In this document: in pieces, positions 11,447 to 24,628 of the stretch | How the letters are laid out: every line of letters starts with the position of its first letter | How positions within the stretch are numbered: the stretch's first letter is position 1 | Assembly (NCBI GenBank): GCA_958430865.1 | Contig: CAUDNR010000835.1 | Coordinates: 1-49,794, forward strand | Length of the DNA stretch: 49,794 bases | Origin: Entrophospora sp. SA101 | Lineage: Eukaryota > Glomeromycota > Glomeromycetes > Entrophosporales > Entrophosporaceae | Reading direction: 5' to 3' | The notes under the pieces: generated by a model | Told to the model about the DNA's origin: nothing | Database searches by the model: none | Seen by the model: only the letters and a program-made list of their open reading frames with translations | Translations under genes and position numbers: made by a program

Positions 11447-13780
11447 ATTTTTAATAATTTTTTTGGTAAAAAAATTGAAGTTTAATTTTTTTTAATAAAA
11501 ACTTGACAAAACTCGTTATATATTTATATATATATAATAATCACCCTATCTACAATACTTCATAAGTAATTAATTTAATAAATCAATTCAATCATCTTAT
11601 TATGAATTTGTTCATAAACATATTATTAGATCGTGACGATATTCACGTGTTTGGTGATGATCACAGCCATAGTGTAACACAAAATTAATTTCGGAGGTAT
11701 AAAAGCAAGCTTAAAAATCATTGAAATTATTGGCAAGAAAAAGAAAATTTTAAGTTATAGTATTGGATTTATGTGACCTCACTTGATGGCTGTGTTACGA
11801 ATTCGTGTTTTCATAAATCATTAATACATTTATATTTATTGAATCAATTAGGCCAAGGATTTATTTTTGCAACAATGTTAACAAATATTTAATCATAACC
11901 TAGCAACAAATAGCGACAAATCCTTTACCAAAGCTTAATATTAAACCACGCATATTCAAGTTATTTTTACCTGTAAAGCAACTTTTACTTAATGTGCAAG
12001 TAGAATTTATTTGATGGCTTCCGAGTAATTCAAGGTGCAACTATATAGCATGATTGAAAATCCAATCGTCACATGAAATTTTGTACCCAATTTTCATATG
12101 TTTAAATAAGAAAAGTGGTCATATGCCAACTTGGTTATGGACGAAGCTTTACAGGCACTTTGCATTTTAACTTAACTACTGAAAACAATTTTAATCGCAT
12201 TAAATCGCATTCACTAGGGACTTTTATAGAACAGTCTTTTCTTATGAAAATATTACATCTGGTTTAAACAGTATGTTTAACATACACAATCTTGATACAA
12301 GAAAGTACAGTTTTCCTTTCCTATATAACGCAACCAACCATGTAGGAACTTTAAAGTTATTATAACTATATAGCAGTCATTAAGTGGCACCTGTAATAAT
12401 TAGTATTAATTGGTAGTAATTAAACAGGGGAGTATTTATATTTATTTAATAGCCATGTAACGGGGAAAACAAACTTGTGGATCATGTTGTAAATAAGGAT
12501 ATATTTGAAGATTTCCTTTAATAGTTGCTTTTTCTATAGCTCTATGAGATAAATTTGTTAGAATTTTTATCACAATTATGAATAGAACAAGGACCAGTCA
12601 ACTTTGACTCTGGCATTTTTTGAGAAAAATTCATTTTAAGCAATGAGATTTAAGTTTTTTAAAATTATTAGAAAAATAATTTGATTTTATTATTTTTTTT
12701 TTTAAAGCTTCATTTATTATTATTATTATTATTTACATTTATTGGTTAATTAAACATTCAATATCAACAAAAACAATCTGATGTTTTTTAAATAAACTAA
12801 CCATTCATTCCAAAGAAAATACTTTAATAAGCACAATATGAGTTTTTTTCCTATTCCCCTATTTTTGTCAATTAAATCAATGGCATTCATTCATTTACTC
12901 AACAAAATGTTTAACAAAATCATTGTTAAAAAGCAATATCCATGTTTCTATTAACTGTTAAAGTCAATTCAATATTTGTTGGATAAAAGCTATAAAAATA
13001 ACAATTTCAGATAAATGTTCTTTCTTATAAAACAATGAATTAATTTGAAAGATCATCAGCCAAGTGGATTTTCAACTATGCTTTTGCAACTCACTTTTTA
13101 AAAGCGACAAAATCAGGACTATTTTAATCTAAATCTTTGTTCAAGTTATTTCACACCAGAGTGTGTTTATTTGTGGTTGTGACTATTTTGTGGACGATGT
13201 TTTACAAAGCAGTTTTTTTCGATCAGACAATTTCTTTGAATTGATATTAAGAATTCTAAAGCACTTGCTTGTTATATTGATTGATATAATTTTAAATTTT
13301 AAATTCAGTCATATAAAATAATAAATATAATATTAGTATATATTCAGTTTCGCCGATTCGTTCGGAGCCTTAATCAAAATTTAAATAAAATAATTTAAAT
13401 TAACATAAACCAAAGAATACCGATTGCAATAATAAATCCAAAAGAACCTCCTGATAATGAGAGAGATTTTCTTATATTTCACGGTGAAAATAAATTTGTA
13501 GATATTTTGTGTATGTAAAAAATTTTTAAGAATTAAATTTTATTCAATTGTGGAAATTATATTTTTTTGATTGTCTCTTTCTTATACTCGCGCGGAAAGA
13601 ATTTTTCAAAACAAATTTAAATAAAAAATAAATTAGCGAGCATTGATATTTGAAAAAAACATGAACATTGGATAAACAAAAAACCAGCAAATTTTTTATT
13701 TAAAATGTTACACGACACTTGTCGCGCGTCTTTCTTTTATATTAATATATGCAATTTTTTTTTCCTAATTTTAAAATAAT
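11447..13780. other. gene-free stretch with a transposon-end signature
   Basis: No coding region could be supported on either strand. An 18-bp motif GATTCGTTCGGAGCCTTA lies at 13355-13372 and recurs in near-identical form at 28653 and 32364, suggesting a shared transposon terminus. A short inverted repeat (CACAGCCAT at about 11663 and ATGGCTGTG at about 11795) flanks about 120 bp. Confidence 0.4.
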
Positions 13781-15275
13781 ATGGAAGATAAATATTTTAT
13801 TAGTACTATTCATACTTGGCGTCAATGTGACCTAATGAAATTTATACAACGCGTTGAAAGGTTACATGTAGAAGATAAAAATTTTCATATACTCGAAAGT
13901 TTAAACCTTACGATTGTTCGATTTTTACGTTTGACTAGAGATAAACTTCAAGGATGGGTTTCTTCACGTCGTATTGAAGAAATACAATGTGATATTCTTG
14001 AAAATTCAAGATCTGAACTTGAAGGTATTTATAGTAATAATACGCTTATCTATCTATATCTATTAATATTACACGTATTAACTACTAATTATTTCATACT
14101 TTGTCAGATTTATTGAAATCATATGGTATTTATTCACATATATACACACACATTATTATTATTAAGTACAATAATCACATAATTATGTTTGTTTATTTAT
14201 AGTTGATAAGCTTATGCAAGCTCCATCATTAGCCGAGTATTATGAAGATGTAATGAATAGATTGGACATGGATATTGTATTTGGAGTTGATGTGATAGAA
14301 CATTATAATTCACCAGAAATGTTCATCCCTTTTTTAAAAACAGGTATCTATATATAATGAATGAATGCTATTTCTCGATTCTTAAAGAAATTTTCACTAA
14401 AAATAAACATGTATTTATACAAATATTTAGAACTTGAAAAGAAAATCAATCCAAAACTTTATTCTATATCAAGCTACGAAAGCAGATCAGATGATGTGGA
14501 GGTAATCATTATATATATATATATATATACTCTTGTGTACTTAAATATTAAATCTATTCTTTTTTTTTAACATGCATTTTAAAAAAAAAAACAAAGACGA
14601 GAAGTGGACATAAAGATCAAAAATTGCTTATATTTCAAATAAAAAATAGTGCCGCTGGATTTTGTTTAAGAAATCATGTTTGTAAATATATTGCAAACTG
14701 TAGCAACAGTAAGATGTCTGAAAGTACCATAAGGTAATTAATTGATTATATTATTTATTTTAAAAACTCTTATCCGTCTCTTTTTCAATATCTCAATCTC
14801 TATCTCTATATAAATATATAAACATTTTAGTAAACACTTGTCAAATGAATTGGATGAAATGGTATATATAAACTGATTTTAATGTTTTATTTGAAATTAC
14901 TTACTCCATCTTTCAATTTTTTTATCGTCATCCATTGATTTATTATTTAATTATTTTAATAGAAAGCAGCCAGATATCCCATAAATCATGATGAAAGAAA
15001 CTTTATAAAAGATTGTCAAGAGTAAGTAAAAGAAAAAGATATATTTTTTTTCCTCGTCTTTAATATAATACAAATCATTAATTTAGATACAAATAAAAAA
15101 AAATTTACCTTGATGTTTTAGAAAATCTCTTGGCATCACGCATTTAAGTGCTGGTCATATGAAAATTACTGCAAATAGTGCATTGGAAATTTTAAGAAGA
15201 CATGGGATTAACAGAGTATTATGTGAAGTATTTATGGAACCCGATGACACGTATTCTGAAAGAGAAAACGCATAA
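13781..15275 (+). CDS. hypothetical protein, seven exons, 278 aa
   Basis: Exons 13781-14024, 14203-14343, 14431-14501, 14597-14733, 14831-14861, 14963-15021 and 15122-15275 join in a single frame with GT-AG introns and end at TAA 15273-15275. Phase-perfect joining over seven exons, one only 31 bp, argues for a real selected gene. The protein is soluble-looking with no signal peptide or membrane helix. It has a helical N-terminal half (MEDKYFISTIHTWRQCDLMK; LHVEDKNFHILESLNLTIVR), a short Cys-bearing middle (CLRNHVCKYIANC) and a basic C-terminal third ending SALEILRRHGINRVLCEVF plus an acidic tail. I do not recognise the family. The first ATG of the open frame was taken as start. Confidence 0.72.
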
Positions 15276-16512
15276 AAAAAAAAGGTTGCTGATGAATAAT
15301 TTTTGTGTAAAAAAAAAAAACCAATTGATCTTAAATTTTACCTCAAATAAAAAATATAACATATATAACACATGACACATGGGTATACTGCAACAAAGTG
15401 AAACGAAATCATGAAATTTGCATAGTATCATTATGATGTTTTCCTAATTTTTATATGGAGCATGCAACAAAACTTCCACAAAGTAGTTTTGCTCAACGCT
15501 ACAATTATACCATCATATCTTATCTTTATCACTATTGTTATCGATTTTTTTAATCATTCAACATTCTCTGTACAAGGTAATTGGTCCAAAAATGTAAATT
15601 ATAAATTATTTTTTTGTTGCTAAGGCTCAATTTAATTCATTTGTTGTATTTTTTACTTGATGAATAAGGTCATCATTATACATAATTTAATTTTTGGATC
15701 TAAATTTTTTTTTAATATAAAGAATGAAACATGCAACTTTATTTAAATGTTTATTTTTTATTTGAAAAGTTCTTTAGCTAATTACTAATTGCAGTAATTT
15801 TCACTCAAGTCTTAATTTATAAAAAAAATCATGAAATAGAGAAATCTTTTTATTACCAGGGTAAAAATTTAAGTGAAAATTACTTTTAATTCTCATTTTT
15901 TTACATTTAAAATACTTTCTATTTGTGATATTTAGAACATTCTATATAACCAAAAAAAAACTTACCACGGAAGAAATAATTTTCAATTGATAACATCTAC
16001 AGTATAACGTGAGTAGGCAAGCAAAATATTTGTATTTACTTTTAATTGTCACTATGACTTCATTATTACTTATGATATTTTTTTTATTGCATACTTGAAA
16101 ACGATCTTAATAAATATTAAATTGCTTCCTTTTCCTTTTCTTTTAGATCATCATCATCTTTATCTTGTTACTTTTTTAAAAAAATTTTGCCTTTCAACGT
16201 TTTTCTTCCCAAAGATTTAAATCCAATCATTATCCCTATTAATATACCATCTTTATCATTATTATTAAATTACATTGATCTTAAAAATTTTTCCATTAAA
16301 TTCGCGTTTATTATAATTTTTGACTATTTTTAAAACTAGCCAAAACAAAGGACCCTCACACACATTTAGTTATCTGTTATTTTATTTAGTGCAGGCTGTG
16401 TATAACTTCATAGATTAAAACATTATTTTTATTATATCATACTAATAAATAATAATACCTCCAAAGAAGATAAGAAAACAACAATTCATAATAATAATAA
16501 AACTAAAAAAAA
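15276..16512. other. gene-free AT-rich stretch
   Basis: No coding or RNA feature could be supported. The 70-codon minus-strand ORF at its left edge is low-complexity Phe-rich sequence over the 3' UTR of the preceding gene. Confidence 0.5.
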
Positions 16513-17940
16513 ATGTCATTTGAAAGTTTATTATTGTCATTATCATCAGACAGAAAGATTTTGTGTACAGAACTTATTCTGAATTAATTGATAATTCTTC
16601 ATCAAACACATCTATCAGAGAGATCCAAAAGGCTGCATTTTTATCACTTGTAGCTGAAAATGATAAGCTTTTAAAGAATGAAAAGGAATATTGTAAAGAA
16701 ATATTTGTTTATGTATTCGAATTAGATAATACAATTCATGAATGGGGTGAAGTAAAAGAATGTAACAAGTGCAAATTATGCAGATATTCAGTCAGATTTT
16801 GTGAAAACTGTATTTGTTTACATTTACAGAAGCTTTTTGATACATGGTCATCAGGAAATATCATCATTGATAATTTTATTCAAGAATGTCAAAAGCTCTC
16901 ATCTCTTCCTACGCAAATTATTGAATGGATTCTATTTGATCAATTCGAAGAAGTGGAATATTTAACTAAAGGAGGTTTTGGTAGTATTTATGTTGCCACA
17001 TGGAAAAAAGGCATATATTTGACTATGATGAAAACAAAAAGAATTTAATCATTATGGATCTCATGATGTAGCATTAAAAACTACTAAATAATTCAAATGA
17101 ATTGGGGAAAAATTTTTTTGAAGAGGTCAGTAGTAATTATTTTAAATTAAAAAAAAATATATTAATTGATTTTCATATAATCTCAAGCATTAAAATTAAA
17201 TTTGGAGGTATTGTTTCCTGTTATGGTATAACTAAATTCCCAGAAAATAGCAACTATGCAATGATTCTAAACTATCTTCCAGAAGGAAATTTAAGAAATT
17301 ATTTGCAAAAAAATCATTCAAATTTAACTTTAAAGATAAAATTACAATATTTAAATATTTATGTGACTCATTAAATGATATACATCAAAAAGATTTAATA
17401 CATTGTGATTTACACAATGGTAATATTCTAGTTATGGTTGTTTGCTGATACCTCTTAACGACTGTCGAAACTCTGTCGAAACTCTAATGAACAATTAGTA
17501 TATACCTTGTCAAAACTCTGCCGAAACTCTAATAAACAATTAATGTGTACCTGTCGAAACTCAGTCGATTGATTTCTGGACGAGTTTCGCCCACAACCTT
17601 AATTCTAGTACAAGATATGGCTGTTATATCACAGTTTAGGATTATGTGGGCCAGTTGATGATGAATCATCAAACAAAATATATGGAATTATATCATATAT
17701 TGCACCTGAAGTTCTTCGAAAAACAAGCAAAATACAAAATAATCAGATGTATATAGCATTGGAATGTTGATGTGGAAGATATCCACCTTTTGATAATAAA
17801 GCACATGACCATCATTTAATTATTGAAATTTGTAAGATTTACTACCAATTTATCAAATATGCCAAAAGAATACGCAAAAATGATGAAAAAGTGTTGGGAT
17901 GTTGACCCATCTAAAAGACCAACTAAATTCCCTAACGAGT
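16513..17940 (+). pseudogene. protein kinase pseudogene of the expanded Glomeromycotina type
   Basis: A decayed kinase. A Cys-rich N-terminal segment (CNKCKLC...CENCICLHL at about 16762-16830) precedes the kinase domain. Recognisable kinase motifs, in order and in different frames, are the glycine loop (TKGGFGSIYVATW, about 16965), a piece with VALKTT (about 17070), GIVSCYGITKFPENSNYAMI and the hinge (LPEGNLRNYLQ, 17210-17310), the catalytic loop LIHCDLHNGNIL (17390-17430), LGLCGPVDDES near 17640, YIAPEVL near 17700, and the C-lobe KKCWDVDPSKRP near 17890. Stops or frameshifts lie just after the start, at about 17010-17110 and in the C-lobe, and a 169-bp MITE splits the catalytic loop region. 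No active kinase can be made. Confidence 0.85.
17433..17601. mobile_element. 169-bp hAT-type MITE inside kinase pseudogene
   Basis: The element is bounded by a perfect 8-bp duplication ATTCTAGT (17425-17432 and 17602-17609), the size typical of hAT elements. Its ends are imperfect inverted repeats (TATGGTTGT at the left; reverse complement of the right end TAAGGTTGTG). The interior holds direct repeats of GTCGAAACTCT and of AATGAACAATTAGTATATACCT-like units. Removing the element and one duplication restores continuity of the kinase at NGNIL, which confirms insertion. Confidence 0.88.
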
Positions 17941-19470
17941 TCAGGTTTATATCAAATTAATAAGAAAATTTTGTGATTTACGTAATAATAAGTTTTATTT
18001 GCCTAAATTTTATTCCAAAATATTTGTCCAAATTTTTATTCTCATATGTAACGGTGTTATTTAAAGAAAATAGATCAGGAACTTGAAGAGTATGACCTAG
18101 GTTAATAAGACTTGGAAGTTTGGAAATTGGAATATCTTCATTTGTCATCTAGTAAATCATTTCATTATATCAATTATATGAATTATATTTATTTGTCACC
18201 TTTTCCTGCAAATTGATTTTTTTCTCTGTCATATTTTAACCATTTATATATTAATATGTTTAACTATACATACCGGGAACTTCTGTTTTTTTTTTAAATG
18301 CATTTTTTATTTACATTTTAACACGATTTATACTTAATTCACTATTTTTTCTTTTTTTATTCGATACTTTTGAAGTATCATCATTTGAACCTGAATTGTC
18401 AAATCATCTGAACCTTCTATATCTGATTCATAATATTTGTTTCACTTATAAACGTCTCGTCACAATTTCAGTAGTCAAATTATCTAAATTCTTGTGCTAT
18501 AACTACTTATTTATAATTTATTTTTTGAATAAAGAAAATAAAATACACATAATTTAATAGAAGTCTTTTTGAAATAGGGCTTAAATTGAGTCAATATTTT
18601 TATTTTGGAAATTCAAAAGATGATTGTTCCTTTCTAAATATTAAAATTTTTTTTATGCGGATACAAGAAAAAAAGGAAAAATATCCTGCAACTTTTTTTT
18701 TCCGAGTTAAAAATCCAGATTTTTAAATTACTATTTTTAGCCCTGTTTCTCATAGTTAAATAAAACAATGAACATTAGAATCAATGTTTTTCAATGATTT
18801 ATGTCTATCAATAACAATCAAAAAATTAAAAAAAAAAGATCTACGATATAAATAATGAATGTTTACTCACAATGAATAATTTCATCTGTAATAAAAATTC
18901 TCATTTTTGAACAAATTCTTTAATTTTGCAAATCTATGTTGTCATCAATGAGGTTCATTAGTTACACGTATCAAAATCAGATGATCCAGATGATCAACAT
19001 ATGATTTTTATATGGTGGCAGGCAGATTACGGTGATAATCAATTAATTGCATTCAGCTTCAAAAATACTGAAAAGTTATCTGATGAGTTTTATAGTCATG
19101 GCTCAAAGCTTCAAAACTTATTATTTATTATTGGCTGTTTTTCTTAAACTAGAAATTGGCCGGCCTTAGTATTTTGAAATTGAGTTCTTTACTATTATAA
19201 TGAAAAAGATTAACGACCAAATTGATCATGCAATTCAAAATATTGTAACATTTAAAAAAAAAAATCGAGACATTTTTTTTTACATGAATTGACTCCTTTT
19301 TAAAGCTGAATTGAATGAAGGCGGTTTTTTAAAATCCAACATGTAGATCACATAATATTTCAAATTTGTTGAGTATAGATGAAAACTATATAGAAGGTTA
19401 CATACAAAAATCACGGTTTGATATAGATTGCAAATCTAGTGATTTTTCACTAACATTGCATTTTCTAATA
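17941..19470. other. intergenic stretch with one small coding relic
   Basis: Mostly featureless. Around 18972-19147 on + a short open stretch encodes SKSDDPDDQHMIFIWWQADY and ends ...LLFIIGCFS before a stop. It has protein-like composition but no start, no splice context and no recognised family. It may be a gene fragment. Confidence 0.3.
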
Positions 19471-20895
19471 CAGTCAAAACTCTCTATATCGAACCCCTTG
19501 GACCGAGAAATTCATTCGGTATTAGTATAGAGAACGTTCGTTATAGAGAAAGTGTCAATCATTGTCACATTATCATCAATTATGAATAATAATTTATTGT
19601 TGCAACCACATATGATTACATGTTGCTAACATGTATATGGAATATTATTAGGAAACAATAGGACCGGAAAAACTCTATTGAATGTCACCGCCAACACTAT
19701 GATTCGAAAGGTACTTTAAAATTTAAAAATGACACCGCCCACCTTATATTCGCATTAATAAGGAAAAAACAAGGTCTCCGGTTACACTATAATTCGCAAA
19801 GAAAAATGTCACAGGTCACGCTGATTCGCGAACATAGGCTATGAAAAAAGGTTACCGGTTACACTATAATTCGCAATATTAGTGTTTGTACGTTACACTT
19901 GTGATAGATCTTGTTAAAAATGGAAATTTCCTTACGATCTTCTTGCTAACTTTCATGAATTTATTAGTGCTAAACAAGTTATTTGCAAGTGTGGTAAAAA
20001 TATTTCTTTAGTTTATATGTAATATAATGACTTATTTAATTAATTTTTTTTTTTAGTAACTAATCTTTGGCTTTGCAGATATTTCTGATATTCATCCATT
20101 ATGCAAGAATGGATTTTTATTAGTATTTTCTAATAATATATTGTGTTTGGGAAAAGTTATTGCATTATATGAAAATCGTGGACAAAGACATGCATGGGTT
20201 GAAAAGCCTGCAGGACTTTTGGGTAATTTTATCATATATTTCTATTAAAGTTTATATTCCAGTATTTCAAACGATATTTTTCATGGCGAAAACATGGCAG
20301 GAAGTGACATTACAATTCATATTACACCACAAGATATAGTATATTTTCTGGGGGGCATGCTCATATTCCAATGTGAATTCTAATTTGATTTTAGTAGATA
20401 ACGAATTTGCTTTCACTGAAACAATGCTACTAATACTAATAAATTTTTAGGTTGGTAAAAATTCAATTACGCACGCTAACCAACTATGGAGATTATACGC
20501 AATTTTTGTGCATTGTTCGGTATAGAGCTCCATTTATATATTAGTCGGACGACATTTCACAGTCACTGGCTGATATTAATAATGACACGTTTTCTGTACA
20601 ACGGACTTTGGCGAATGAATTGAACGTAAACTCATTATTAAACAATTTTCGTGCCTCTAGTAAAAACAATCACTACTCTTGACCTTTAAAACGCGAGCTT
20701 TATGCGTTTGTAGCTCTTCCAATTATGGAGTAATAGCCTCTCAAAGAAACCTATGGGTTTTGACTTCGGAAGCTTAATTCTTTTCGGAAATCAGCTAAAT
20801 TTAATTATAATGTTCGTTATACAGAGTAAATTAATTAATAAAAAATCGGGACCAATACCTTGGTTCGGAGGTTCGGTATAAAAGAGCTTAGGCTG
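19471..20895. mobile_element. pogo/Tigger-like element carrying a gene fragment
   Basis: Ends are imperfect inverted repeats directly flanked by TA: left CAGTCAAAACTCTCTATATC (19471), right, as reverse complement, CAGCCTAAGCTCTTTTATAC (ending 20895). Both continue with CGAACC. CAGT-type ends, the TA target and CGAAC/ATAACGAA-rich subterminal DNA fit pogo elements. No transposase frame is visible. Inside, 20080-20225 reads as an exon-like stretch after a TTTGCAG acceptor, encoding ISDIHPLCKNGFLLVFSNN and ALYENRGQRHAWVEKPAG, so the element may have captured or received host gene sequence. Confidence 0.6.
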
Positions 20896-20910
20896 TAGTA
20901 AATTTTTTAG

Positions 20911-20990
20911 GTCTTTTTCTATAAAATTTGACCCAGCTGCGGCAGTAACCTATCTATATAGTTTTGTGGGGTCTTGAGTCAGGCAGGCAG
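20911..20990. mobile_element. relic end of the 6622-7051 MITE family
   Basis: TTTGACCCAGCTGCGGCAGTAACC followed by TATCTATATAGTTTTGTGGGGTCTT matches the right end of the MITE at 6622-7051 with several substitutions. No left partner is visible; it abuts the pogo-like element. Confidence 0.55.
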
Positions 20991-21402
20991 GCAAAAAAAA
21001 CAAAGAATTTCATGAATGCAGGCAGAGAGAGCCTATTTGCAAAATTCTGGCCAATGAAATGAAAATCACGTAAATCAAAAATTTCTAAAACGCGCAAGGA
21101 TATTAAGAAAAAAAAAAAAAAAAAATGTCTTGCTTGCGCTTGAAAATTATCACAAATGTTTTGTATATGCTCGAACACTAGGAAAAATCATTGTTTAGTT
21201 GTGTTGAATCAATAAATGTACAATATATTATATTTATATATGGATACACTTTCGTCTAACACTCACTCACTAATCACTTACACTGTTTATTACTTACCTG
21301 AACAACTTACATATTTTGCTTCAAGAATTTCTATTCTTCAGAAGAAGAAGAAGAATAATAATTTATTATATTTTAATTTTAATCGTTTTTAATACATAAT
21401 AT

Positions 21403-22508
21403 TTATTTCACTCTAGCTATACTATGTAACATTTCTTCTTTTGTAATTAGATGACATGTTTTTTCAATTAGACCCAATAAAGAATTGATATTATTTGACC
21501 AATCATTTAAAACTTGGTTTGGATCTTTAGGTTCCGCAAAAGAAACAATTCCAGCTGGTCGATCAATCTTTGCATAAATGGTTTTGGAAACCACAAGTTT
21601 TGATAAAAAGTCTTCAGTATCCTATTATTAATCAATCAAGCAATTTAATCAGTCAATTGATTCAATGATTTTTAAAATTTTCTAATATAAAATATATTTA
21701 TTTACTTGATCATTAAGATCCAATAATTGAGACAATCTTTTTGTTCTGATTCTTTTATAATATTTTGCTACAACACGTATATTCTATATATATATATATA
21801 TAATATTAAATTAATAAACTTTATAACAATAAAAATAATGTAATCATTTTTCTATTTTACGTACATGTTCAATCACTCGTTTATGTAAGTCTTGCCAATG
21901 TTTTTCTCCATGTTCATCATTTTGCAAAAAGACCGATGTTTGTCTCAATGCTGTACCATATGTTTCTTGGATCATAGACCATGGAATCAGTTCAGGTGTT
22001 ATAAAATGCTTGGCAAGTTCACTTTTTTTTTTAATTAAAAAAAAAATATATAATTAATCAATAAATTAATTTAAGAACAAGATTAAAAAATGATAATTTA
22101 ATAATAAATTACTGGTGTAAAGCCAATTTGACAAGATTAGGATCTTTGTATATACGATTCAATAAATCGCTTTGCTCATTATCATATGGCGAAAGAATAA
22201 TAAAATAAATTACATTTTCTAAAACCTATTAATTAAAAAAAAATTTACTTTTTAATAAATAAATAAACCAATCAACCAATCACTGTACAAAAATTCATAA
22301 ACTCACTCCTTTCCATTTAGATTCATCTTCCTTGATTGACGGTGTATCATATACATGTCTATAATATTTACAAACATTCAAATGTTGGTCTTCATGCAAT
22401 GCATGTTGAATCATTAATTCATAATATCGAAGTTTCAAATCCTACAACATAAATATTAAATATTAAATATAATCTTCAAATACTAAAATGTTAAAAAAAA
22501 TAATTGAA

Positions 22509-22539
<31 letters not shown>

Positions 22540-23621
22540 TACTTGTTGTTCAACATCTGCAAAAAACTTGGTGTTGATTTTCTTGCTAATAATTTGCATT
22601 CTTGTATAATCTTTCTTTGCCAAAGTTAATCGCATTTGTTCTAAAATAAAATCTGTTTTTTCCCTTTTCTCCATTGATCCAAATGTTTCTACCTTATATA
22701 TATCAAATAAATGTATATCAATTATAACTATATAAACCATAAACCCCTCCCTCCTAAAAAAATAATAATTAAAAAACCTGCAATTCTTGTAAAATATCAG
22801 CAGCCTCATTAATTTTGCCGTCTTCCTCTCTGATCTTGGATAATAAACGTGTCAATCTTGCACGTTCAACTTCTACATAAATCTATAGATATATATATAC
22901 ACACATACACATATGTATAAATAAATATAATATGACAGTATTATTGTTTGAAACAAAATCAATTTAATCTACACATACTTTTCCTTCAGTAACTGTACGC
23001 AAAGTATCGATTAACTCTAGTTTTGTTGGTTTATCTGGTGTATCATCAAGATAAGTCATGACTTCTTGAACCATTTTTGTGATTGCCTAAAATAATCGAA
23101 TGAATTGAGATCAATTATTGGAGTGAATTCTCTTCTGATTCTTTCATTATTTCTTTTGTTGCTTGATAAAAAGGCATCTAATTTAATTAAAAAGAATATT
23201 TGTACCTGTTTCAATTGTCCATGCTTCTTTGAGAGTAATATTACATATTCATTTAATAATTTCCAGTCCCTTGCCTGATAACATAATTTAACAATGTGAA
23301 CTAATACACGAGTAGAAGAAGCTAAATCAGCTGCCTAAATTTCAAAAAATTAAATTTTATAATAATTGAATGAAATAACTTTTTTTCCTCCAAAAATAAT
23401 GAAAAGTAAATACCTGACGTGTTTGCTTTTCAAGTCCCAATAACTGTTCTAAAGCTTCTGAAAGAAGCCCTTGCTATATTGAATAAAATGTTAAATTAGA
23501 TTTATTTTATTTAATTCAAATCTCATATATATACCGTGGCCAATGTCTCAGTTTCTGGTAACTGTTTATCAACAAGTTGCGTAAAGTCTTGTTCAGGTTT
23601 CTCTAATTTTCCTTCAGACAT
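21403..23621 (-). CDS. RPN5: 26S proteasome lid subunit Rpn5 (PSMD12), 11 exons
   Basis: Structural subunit of the 19S regulatory particle lid. Minus-strand exons: 23535-23621, 23414-23473, 23206-23334, 22979-23086, 22778-22882, 22543-22692, 22307-22441, 22113-22225, 21865-22021, 21706-21783, 21403-21621. All have GT-AG introns and join in frame to 446 aa, close to the usual Rpn5 length (about 445-456). Diagnostic segments include [87 protein letters not shown], and a C-terminal PCI winged-helix region ([20 protein letters not shown], then [14 protein letters not shown]). The N-terminal part is helical TPR-like, as expected. Start is the ATG at 23619-23621, directly after an A/T-rich leader. 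Looks intact and functional. Confidence 0.96.
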
Positions 23622-24052
23622 GTTTTTTTTTTTTCAAATCAAAAAATTTTTTTTTAATTTCGATTACGTCATTCAGTAGGACAACTTTATAAACTAAAAA
23701 ATATAATATTAATATGTAAATCTAAAATATAATTATGTATATTCTCATTGCCATCGTTATAGCAATACAAAAAAAAATCTTACATTTTTTGAGGAAGCAA
23801 CCAAAAAAACCATAAAAAGTAAAAAATTAACATAATTACTATATAACAACGTTATTGATAACAAATATCAATCAACTCAACTCTATCTTATTATGATGTT
23901 TTAATGAATAATCTATTGAACAAAACTTTAATACTATTGAAAACACGTTCAAAAAGAAAAAATTTATTTTTTTAACATTTTTAACCTGATCCATCAAGAC
24001 TTTTTTCAGATATCAAAAGAAAGGAATAACAATGTTATCGATTGGGAAAATG
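23622..24052. other. intergenic, upstream of RPN5
   Basis: AT-rich; presumably contains the RPN5 promoter. No specific motif can be supported. Confidence 0.4.
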
Positions 24053-24060
24053 ATAATGAT

Positions 24061-24628
24061 TAGAGATGTTAATCGGTCCTTGACCGTCCGCTCTGGTCCT
24101 GGTACGGGAAGTCCTATCTTGAGACCAGTCCAGACTGGACTTATAGTCGATTTTGAGTTAACTTTTTGCTACACTCGTCGATTAATTGCAAGCTTTTATA
24201 TATACAATGCTCGTCAAATAAGTTATTTTACGAAATCCTGCTTATTGCCTCTTTCTTGTACCTAGAAAGCTTTGGTGAATTTGCAAGCACAATTTATCGT
24301 ACAAATAACAACAAATTATAATAAATAAAGATGTCCCTTTTACAAAGCAACAAAGGTTTCTATAGAGTTCCTATGTTATTACTTTAGTTTTTGCTTTTCA
24401 TTGCCGATTAAAATCAGCTGTATGTTTACAACAATTACTTTAACACAATACAATATGTAATAACGATAACTGTTAGCTCTTTGTATAGACGGCCGATCAG
24501 TAATAACTGTTAACGCTTAATAATTTTTCCAATGAGTCTTAACACCATATATTTACACTTAAACAATCAAACACGTTTACAAAAAGTTAAAAAAATCAAA
24601 ATCAAAAATATTAATATTAACATCTCTA
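24061..24628. mobile_element. 568-bp hAT-type MITE
   Basis: Ends are inverted repeats TAGAGATGTTAAT (24061) and ATTAACATCTCTA (ending 24628). They are flanked by 8-bp near-identical sequences ATAATGAT (24053-24060) and ATAATGAA (24629-24636), i.e. 7 of 8 matching. TAGAGATG ends and 8-bp duplications are hAT traits. There is no transposase; the 77-codon ORF inside is not protein-like. Confidence 0.82.

Noticed and set aside
14361..14570. 69-codon ORF in the seven-exon gene
   Set aside because: Begins in an intron and reads past the donor of exon 3; the spliced frame is better supported.
22483..22809. 108-codon minus-strand ORF with Ile/Tyr run
   Set aside because: It reads through two introns of RPN5; the real exons are 22543-22692 and 22778-22882.
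24032..24265. 77-codon ORF
   Set aside because: Lies almost entirely inside a hAT MITE with defined ends and has no domain.
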